Shown piece after piece: positions 51,716-56,591 of a stretch of DNA of 56,591 bases; position 1 is the stretch's first letter; every line of letters begins with the position of its first letter. Origin of the DNA: Bryobacteraceae bacterium (lineage in GTDB: Bacteria > Acidobacteriota > Terriglobia > Bryobacterales > Bryobacteraceae); contig JAIEPW010000092.1 in assembly GCA_019748195.1 (NCBI GenBank), positions 1 to 56,591 on the forward strand, read 5' to 3'. The position numbers and the translations under genes are program-made. The notes beneath the pieces are model-generated. The model did not search any database. It was given only the letters and a program-made list of their open reading frames with translations, and was not told the origin of the DNA.

Positions 51716-52174
51716 CTATTCATGAAGATGCCCCACGTTGCGGTGGCAGCGGATGCAACTGGTTTCTCCGGTATGTCCGATGGCCCGGATGTTTTCCGTG
51801 ATCGCCGCGTGGCACTTCAGGCATGCCTGCTCCGTCTCCTCCCGGCTGCTGGGGGTGATCCGGATCACGTCCGGGAACCAACCGGTGGTGAACTTCACGG
51901 AATGGTTGATCCCGTGCCGCGCCTTGGCGAAGTATTTCGGAATCACTCCCGCCGGCGTATGGCAATCGTTGCACGTCGCGGCGGCGCGGTGGCTGGATTT
52001 CAGCCAGCCGTCGAACTGCGGGCGCATTACGTGGCAATTGACACAGGCATTGGGATCGTCCAGCAGGTACGAATACCCCTTGGCGTACCCGAAGGTGAAG
52101 GCGCCGACGCCGAGCACGACGCCCAACAGCGCCGCACTGGCCAGCCACCACGGAAACGAAGAAGATCGCGGCAT
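51716..52174 (-). CDS. nrfH: NrfH, tetrahaem quinol dehydrogenase subunit
   Basis: A 152-residue NapC/NirT-family cytochrome that takes electrons from menaquinol and passes them to NrfA. It has one N-terminal transmembrane helix (WWLASAALLGVVLGVGAFTF) and haem motifs CVNCH (44-48), CNDCH (68-72), CLKCH (118-122) and CIRCH (140-144). The pattern FDGWLKSSHRAAATCNDCH and IPKYFAKARHGINH is typical. GAGGG precedes the ATG at 52174. The frame running up to 52249 overlaps the sulfatase end and is not needed. Directly followed by nrfA. Confidence 0.95.
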   Translation of the reverse strand: MPRSSSFPWWLASAALLGVVLGVGAFTFGYAKGYSYLLDDPNACVNCHVMRPQFDGWLKSSHRAAATCNDCHTPAGVIPKYFAKARHGINHSVKFTTGWFPDVIRITPSSREETEQACLKCHAAITENIRAIGHTGETSCIRCHRNVGHLHE

Positions 52175-52214
52175 AACCCTCGCTAAGAGTCTTCGCCGAT
52201 TCGAGATGTTACAC

Positions 52215-53624
52215 TCACGGTTCGCCGTCCCACCGCAGAGGTTCGCCATGCACCGGGATCGGGATCCGGGCCGGAGCCCACAAGGGCTTCACCAAGCCCG
52301 AGTTCCAGCGCGCCACCGCCTCCACCAACGCTTTGGTCACGTCCGGATGTTGCGCGGCGACATCCTTCCTTTCGGCAAGATCCGAGCCCAGATGGAAAAG
52401 ACGGGCTTTGCCGTCGATCTGAAGCAGCTTCCAGGGTCCCCGCCGGGCCGCCGTTTGATATCCGGCGCGCCAGTAGAGCGTCTCATGCGGCGGCTGTTGG
52501 CGGTCGCCCTTCAGATGCGGCATCAGATCCACGCCATCCAGTTCCGCGGGGCGGGCGGAGCCAGCCGCCGCCAGCAGCGTCGGCAGCACGTCCAGCGAGC
52601 TCACCGGCTGATCATATTCCTGGCCGGCCTTCACCCTGCCCGGAAAGCGAATCAAGAACGGGACACGAATTCCGCCTTCGTAATACGTCACCTTCTCGCC
52701 GCCCAGGGGCGCGTTGCTCCCTGCTCCGAAATGCGCCGGACTCCCGTTGTCGCTCAGGAACACCACCAGCGTGTTCTTCTCGAGCCCCCGCTCGGCGAGT
52801 TTCGCCAGGATCAGTCCGACCGCATCGTCCATGGCGCTCGCCATGGCAGCCAACATGCGATGCCGCGGGTTCGCGATCTCCGGAAAACGGTCCCAGTGCC
52901 GCTCCATGCTCTGCAACGGCGTATGCACGGCGTTGAAGGCAACGTAGAGAAAGAACGGAGACGTTTTGTGCCGTTCGATGAAGCTTGCCGCTTCACGCCC
53001 GAAGGCGTCGGTCAGATACTCGTTCTCTTCCACCGTGTCGCGATTCCGGAAAATCTGAGCGCGAGCGCCGGGTTTCTCCAGCGGAGCCGCGGCCGCCACT
53101 GGGGTCGGCTGCAGCAGCCCTCGCCCAGGTGTGGTGGGCAGGAAATAGCTGTTGGCGCCGCGAAGAAATCCGAAGAACTCGTCGAAGCCGCGCTCCAGGG
53201 GATGATGAGCCGGGCTGGAGCCCAGGTGCCATTTTCCGATTGCACCTGTCCGGTAGCCGAGCGTCCGCAGCCGCTGGGCCATCGTGATCTGGTCGAGCGG
53301 CAGGCCGATTTCGGGAGCCCCGTCCAGGTTGCGGGGATTGAATTCGTGGCCGAACCGCTGCTGGTAGCGGCCGGTCATCAGGCCGGCTCGCGACGGGCTG
53401 CACAGGGCAGCAGTCACGTAGGCGCTTGTGAAACGCACACCCTCGCGCGCCAGCGAATCGATACGCGGTGTCCGCATGCGCTGGGAGCCGTAGCTGCTCA
53501 GATCGCCATAGCCGAGGTCATCCGCAAGGATGACGATGAAGTTGGGCCGGGAACCGGGCGATTGTGCCGCGGCGATCATCCCGGCAGCCATCAGTACGCC
53601 CGCCGCGCGTCTCGTTCGCATCAT
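52215..53624 (-). CDS. Secreted sulfatase (formylglycine-dependent, type I)
   Basis: A 469-residue sulfatase with a signal peptide (MMRTRRAAGVLMAAGMIAAA). NFIVILADDLGYGDLSSYG is the N-terminal metal-binding strand. The modification motif is ALCSPSRAGLMTGRY, in which Cys75 becomes formylglycine (CxPxR), so a formylglycine-generating enzyme is expected elsewhere in the genome. LSDNGSP and the HFGAGSN region complete the active site. It removes sulfate from glycans or small sulfate esters; the substrate is unknown. It lies 40 bases before nrfH on the same strand, and this link could be accidental. Confidence 0.92.
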   Translation of the reverse strand: MMRTRRAAGVLMAAGMIAAAQSPGSRPNFIVILADDLGYGDLSSYGSQRMRTPRIDSLAREGVRFTSAYVTAALCSPSRAGLMTGRYQQRFGHEFNPRNLDGAPEIGLPLDQITMAQRLRTLGYRTGAIGKWHLGSSPAHHPLERGFDEFFGFLRGANSYFLPTTPGRGLLQPTPVAAAAPLEKPGARAQIFRNRDTVEENEYLTDAFGREAASFIERHKTSPFFLYVAFNAVHTPLQSMERHWDRFPEIANPRHRMLAAMASAMDDAVGLILAKLAERGLEKNTLVVFLSDNGSPAHFGAGSNAPLGGEKVTYYEGGIRVPFLIRFPGRVKAGQEYDQPVSSLDVLPTLLAAAGSARPAELDGVDLMPHLKGDRQQPPHETLYWRAGYQTAARRGPWKLLQIDGKARLFHLGSDLAERKDVAAQHPDVTKALVEAVARWNSGLVKPLWAPARIPIPVHGEPLRWDGEP

Positions 53625-53729
53625 CGCGGAAGTATAACACCGGCGTTTCCGGCGTTCGGATTTTGGGAATGTTTGGACGAAACCGGCTTTTTGTGACAGC
53701 AGTCACCGACTCGGCCATCCACTTGGCCC

Positions 53730-53735
53730 TAATCT
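53730..53735 (+). promoter_or_regulatory. Probable -10 box of the porin gene
   Basis: TAATCT ends eight bases before the ATG at 53744. No ribosome site lies in the gap GATCCGTT. No -35 match was seen. Confidence 0.35.
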
Positions 53736-53743
53736 GATCCGTT

Positions 53744-55237
53744 ATGGCACTGATAGCCCGATGCATGATCGCCGCGTTATTTCCGGCTGTCTTTACCTGC
53801 GGGGCGCAATCGAACGCACCGCGGCCGCAAGCTCCCGCCGCCAAGGAGTCATCTGAGCGCGATTCCCGGGTCAAGTTCGGCGGTTCGTTGCGGAGCCGGT
53901 TCGAAGGCTGGAACTGGTTCCAGTCCGAGACCGCCGACAACTCCTACAACTACTTGGGAAGCTTCCTCCGGTTCGGCTGGAACCAGACCCTGCCGAATCT
54001 GGACTGGCAGATCGAGTTCACCGCGCCTTTCCTGCTGGGGCTGCCTGACAACGCGATCGCGGCGGGACCGCAGGGGCAGCTCGGCCTCGGCGCGACGTAC
54101 TTTGGCGTGAACGACAACCGCCGCAACGCCGCGATGATCTTTCCGCGGCAGGCATTCGTTCGCTTCAAGAACCTCTTCGGCGACGGGTCGCAGTCGCTTC
54201 GGCTCGGCCGGTTCGAGTTCGCCGACGGGACCGAAGTCACGCCGCGGGATACTTCGCTTGCCTGGGTGAAGCGCGAGCGGATCAACCAAAGGCTGCTGGG
54301 TCCTTTCGGCTGGACTCACGTGAACCGCGCCTTTGACGGGGCACACTACACCTATAACCGCGGAAAAACCAATGTGACCCTGGCCGGCGCGATGCCCACG
54401 CGCGGCGTGTTCCAGGTGGATGGCTGGGGCAATTTACGGGTCGCTTTCGGATACCTGGCGCTTACCAGATCCCTGCAACGGGGGAACTATAACGCTGAAT
54501 GGCGCGGGTTCGGGCTTTATTATCACGACTGGCGGCGCGTGGTGAAGACTGATTCGCGCCCGCTGGCGTTGCGCCAGCGCGACTTCGGCAACATTCGCAT
54601 CGGGACCTTCGGCGGCCACTACATTTCCAGTCTCAAGACCGGCGCGGGCGGGTTCGATTTGCTGGGATGGGGCGTGGTCCAGACCGGACGGTGGGGCAGG
54701 CTGGATCACCGGGGTACGGCCGCCACCGTCGAGGGCGGATGGCAGCCGCCGTTCGCCAGGCGCTGGCAGGGCTGGATTCGCGGCGGCTACTTTCATTCCA
54801 GCGGCGACGGCGATCCCTTGGACGGCAAACACGAAACGTTCTTCCAGGTGCTGCCCACGCCGCGCGGCTACGCACGCTTCCCGTTCTTCGACATGGTGAA
54901 CAACATCGATTCCTTCGTTCAGGTGATGTTCAAGCCTGCCCGGCCGCTGCAGGTCCGCGTGGACGCGCACTTCCTGCAGCTCGCCAACCGGCGCGATCTC
55001 TGGTATCTGGGCGGGGGCGCCTTCCAGCCGTGGAGCTTCGGCTACGCGGGGCGGCCTAGCGGCGGAGCTTCCAGCTTCGCCAACCTGTACGACGCCAGCG
55101 TCGATTACGCCGTGAACCCGCGGCTGACGTTGAGCGGCTATTTCGGCTCTGCGCGAGGCAAAAACGTGATCGGGAACCTGCACCCGCGCGGGCGCAACGG
55201 CGCGTTGGGATACGCCGAAGTGTTGTGGCGCTTCTAA
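53744..55237 (+). CDS. Alginate-export-type outer-membrane porin
   Basis: A 497-residue outer-membrane beta-barrel protein of the alginate export (AlgE) family. It has a signal peptide (MALIARCMIAALFPAVFTCG), an N-terminal linker rich in Pro, Ala and Ser, the first strand GGSLRSRFEGWNWF, many alternating strands (RQAFVRFKNLF, LRLGRFEFADG, VNRAFDGAHYTY) and an aromatic last strand ending LGYAEVLWRF, as required for outer-membrane insertion. Family members form 18-strand pores; the transported solute is unknown here. In acidobacteria these proteins are common and not necessarily linked to alginate. It is a single gene, convergent with the next. Confidence 0.88.
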   Translation: MALIARCMIAALFPAVFTCGAQSNAPRPQAPAAKESSERDSRVKFGGSLRSRFEGWNWFQSETADNSYNYLGSFLRFGWNQTLPNLDWQIEFTAPFLLGLPDNAIAAGPQGQLGLGATYFGVNDNRRNAAMIFPRQAFVRFKNLFGDGSQSLRLGRFEFADGTEVTPRDTSLAWVKRERINQRLLGPFGWTHVNRAFDGAHYTYNRGKTNVTLAGAMPTRGVFQVDGWGNLRVAFGYLALTRSLQRGNYNAEWRGFGLYYHDWRRVVKTDSRPLALRQRDFGNIRIGTFGGHYISSLKTGAGGFDLLGWGVVQTGRWGRLDHRGTAATVEGGWQPPFARRWQGWIRGGYFHSSGDGDPLDGKHETFFQVLPTPRGYARFPFFDMVNNIDSFVQVMFKPARPLQVRVDAHFLQLANRRDLWYLGGGAFQPWSFGYAGRPSGGASSFANLYDASVDYAVNPRLTLSGYFGSARGKNVIGNLHPRGRNGALGYAEVLWRF

Positions 55238-55246
55238 CGCCGCTCG

Positions 55247-56591
55247 CTAGCGGATCGCCAGAGTGATTGTCCTGGGGCTTACTTTGTCCCCGACCCGGAT
55301 CTCCACCGGCACCACGCCCGGCGCGAGATTCGAGGGCACCACGACGTTCAATTGCATAACGCCCGCCACGAAGTCGGGCGCCGCTCCCGCGTAGTGAAAG
55401 GGGGCGTCCTGATCGCCGATGCGGACCCGGATGGGCAGTGACTGATTGCGCGCTCCACGGGTCACTTCGCCATCCACGCTTGGGGGATTCGTCTGCCCGC
55501 CTCCGGTGGCGTATAGGATCACCGTCGAGCCCCGCTCGGCTGGATTCGCGGAAGAGTTCAAGGAATAATCCTGGTTGAGAATCGCACCGGCACCCTTACC
55601 GCTCGAGTTGGCCGAGAACACCGCGGGCGCGGCGTCCGTCACGGGTAGGAACACGCGGTTGGTTTCGCGACCCTGATACTCCACCGAAACGGGCACGTTC
55701 GCCTGGCCCGCGATGTCGTAGGGAACCACGGCGCTCACCTGATTTCTCGACGCGTAAATCAAGGGCGCGGGCGTGCCGCCAATCAGTACGCGGGTTTCGG
55801 CCAGCGTCGTGGCCACTCTTCCCCGATCATCCACGCGTAGCGTTGTCAACTGATCCGGCCCGATCCCCAGTCCGAATATCGTGATGATCTCACCCGGCGC
55901 GATGGCGCCGCCTTCGAAGCTGGCAGCGTGCACCACGGCGGCTGTTTCCAAAGTGAAGGGACGGCGGAACCTCGCCGCGACCGTCAGCTCACCGTTGACG
56001 GTGATCGGCTGGGACTCCGCCGAGCCCGCCGCCCCGCCGGTCCAGCCGGCGAAGCCGAACCCGGCGGCCGGATTCGCCGTCAGTTCCACGGTGGAACCCG
56101 CCGCGTAAAAGGTCTGCTCCGGCGTGGCGGCGATGGAGCCGCCCGCCGTCGGCGATACCACCCGCGTCAAACGATACTCGCCGTCGAACCGGGCGACGAC
56201 GTCCGAGTTCTGCTCCCCCGCCTGGAAGGTCAGCGCTCGCTCCGTGCCCGAGCTCCAGGACGCGAAGTGATACCGCTCTCCGGTGCTGACCCCGTTCTGT
56301 GTGGCGGTGTCCACCGAAACCGTGTGCGAGCTTCCCGGCATCCAGGCAAACCCGGCAGGCGCGGTGGTGGTGTTTCCGTCGACGGTAACCCGCAATCCTG
56401 GCGGCTGGGAGACAATTCGTGTCACCGGGCTTTGCGTGAATCGGGCCGTGTAGCGCAGCCCGCTCTGCAGCACCGGAATAGTGACCGGGTTCCGCGAGGG
56501 GCCGTGGGTGTGGAAGAATCCCAGGCCGCCCCAATCCCGGAAATTCCATCCCTCGTTCGCGGTCACGATCAATTCAACATCGGTGGTCGCC
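55247..56591 (-). CDS. Secreted repeat protein with Solibacter C-terminal domain, 5' end outside the window
   Basis: The frame stays open to the window end, so the N-terminus is missing and at least 448 residues are present. It contains repeat segments with the GWT/FAGW pattern (AAGFGFAGWTGGAAG, RYHFASWSSGTERALTF, PTAGGSIAATPEQTFYAAG), like bacterial surface repeats of the Listeria InlB-B or divergent kind, and then the TIGR03437-type C-terminal domain (AAVVHAASFEGGAIAPGEII, RNQVSAVVPYDIAG, GVMQLNVVVPSN) ending TLAIR. A TTG at 56572 could be mistaken for a start but is within the coding frame. It is probably surface or secreted; the function is unknown. Confidence 0.85.
   Translation of the reverse strand, partial: ATTDVELIVTANEGWNFRDWGGLGFFHTHGPSRNPVTIPVLQSGLRYTARFTQSPVTRIVSQPPGLRVTVDGNTTTAPAGFAWMPGSSHTVSVDTATQNGVSTGERYHFASWSSGTERALTFQAGEQNSDVVARFDGEYRLTRVVSPTAGGSIAATPEQTFYAAGSTVELTANPAAGFGFAGWTGGAAGSAESQPITVNGELTVAARFRRPFTLETAAVVHAASFEGGAIAPGEIITIFGLGIGPDQLTTLRVDDRGRVATTLAETRVLIGGTPAPLIYASRNQVSAVVPYDIAGQANVPVSVEYQGRETNRVFLPVTDAAPAVFSANSSGKGAGAILNQDYSLNSSANPAERGSTVILYATGGGQTNPPSVDGEVTRGARNQSLPIRVRIGDQDAPFHYAGAAPDFVAGVMQLNVVVPSNLAPGVVPVEIRVGDKVSPRTITLAIR

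Noticed and set aside
51738-53696. 652-codon plus-strand frame opposite nrfH and the sulfatase
   Set aside because: Both minus-strand genes have clear haem or sulfatase motifs.
56570-56572. TTG start for the last gene
   Set aside because: The frame remains open with sensible residues to the window edge, so the gene continues outside.

Overview
The window is a GC-rich, densely coded bacterial chromosome segment with 52 gene calls and no stretch over 300 bases without a gene. Several features point to an acidobacterium of the Bryobacter/Solibacter kind. Two proteins end in the repeated C-terminal domain typical of Solibacter secreted proteins (TIGR03437 type). There is a VWFA-related secreted protein, a MacB/FtsX permease of the acidobacterial ADOP type, a PadR regulator beside a permease-prefix protein, quinoproteins, and many exported hydrolases. 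This placement rests on family knowledge and was not tested by phylogeny. No rRNA, tRNA, transposon or CRISPR array was seen.

Layout. 1-5.9 kb: an exported protein of unknown role, a GNAT acetyltransferase, a small basic protein, and a large OmpA/beta-barrel/PKD/Ig-like surface protein. 5.98-10.96 kb: a compact type III-A CRISPR effector operon (cas10/csm1-csm2-csm3-csm4-csm5) whose Cas10 starts directly at its first palm domain and lacks the HD nuclease. No cas6, cas1, cas2, CRISPR array or csm6/CARF effector accompanies it. 10.96-14.6 kb: a cytochrome-quinoprotein dehydrogenase and an S41 peptidase-like protein. 14.7-19.6 kb: the housekeeping operon valS-nadC-birA plus an unknown protein. 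19.7-24.2 kb: a short RecQ helicase divergent from an arsenic operon arsR-arsC-arsM that has methylation but no efflux pump nearby, then threonine dehydrogenase.

24.3-31.1 kb: a VWFA-related protein, then on the minus strand a tightly packed run cdaA-cdaR-glmM-DUF1080-HDAC, followed by an M19 dipeptidase with its own -10 box. The run joins c-di-AMP synthesis to cell-wall precursor synthesis. 31.2-34.2 kb: PadR, a permease-prefix protein and an SRPBCC protein behind a clear promoter/operator, then DUF2905 and a xylose-isomerase-like protein. 34.2-39.3 kb: a Tat-exported S41 homologue whose catalytic serine appears replaced, a quinoprotein sugar dehydrogenase behind a textbook sigma-54 promoter, and a PQQ-like propeller protein. 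39.4-46.5 kb: a shortened adenylate-forming protein, an ABM/SDR/APC permease operon, the ADOP permease and a T2 ribonuclease. 46.5-47.2 kb: a small-protein plus nucleotidyltransferase cassette with a frameshift. 47.2-56.6 kb: a haem-copper monooxygenase-like protein, MscS, the nitrite-ammonifying pair NrfH/NrfA, a sulfatase, an alginate-export-type porin, and a secreted repeat protein cut by the window end.

Together the genes suggest an aerobic, polymer- and sugar-using soil heterotroph with quinoprotein oxidation, dissimilatory nitrite reduction to ammonium, arsenic methylation and RNA-guided defence. Several genes have a -10-like box only 8-9 bases ahead of the start codon and little or no Shine-Dalgarno sequence, which suggests leaderless transcripts.
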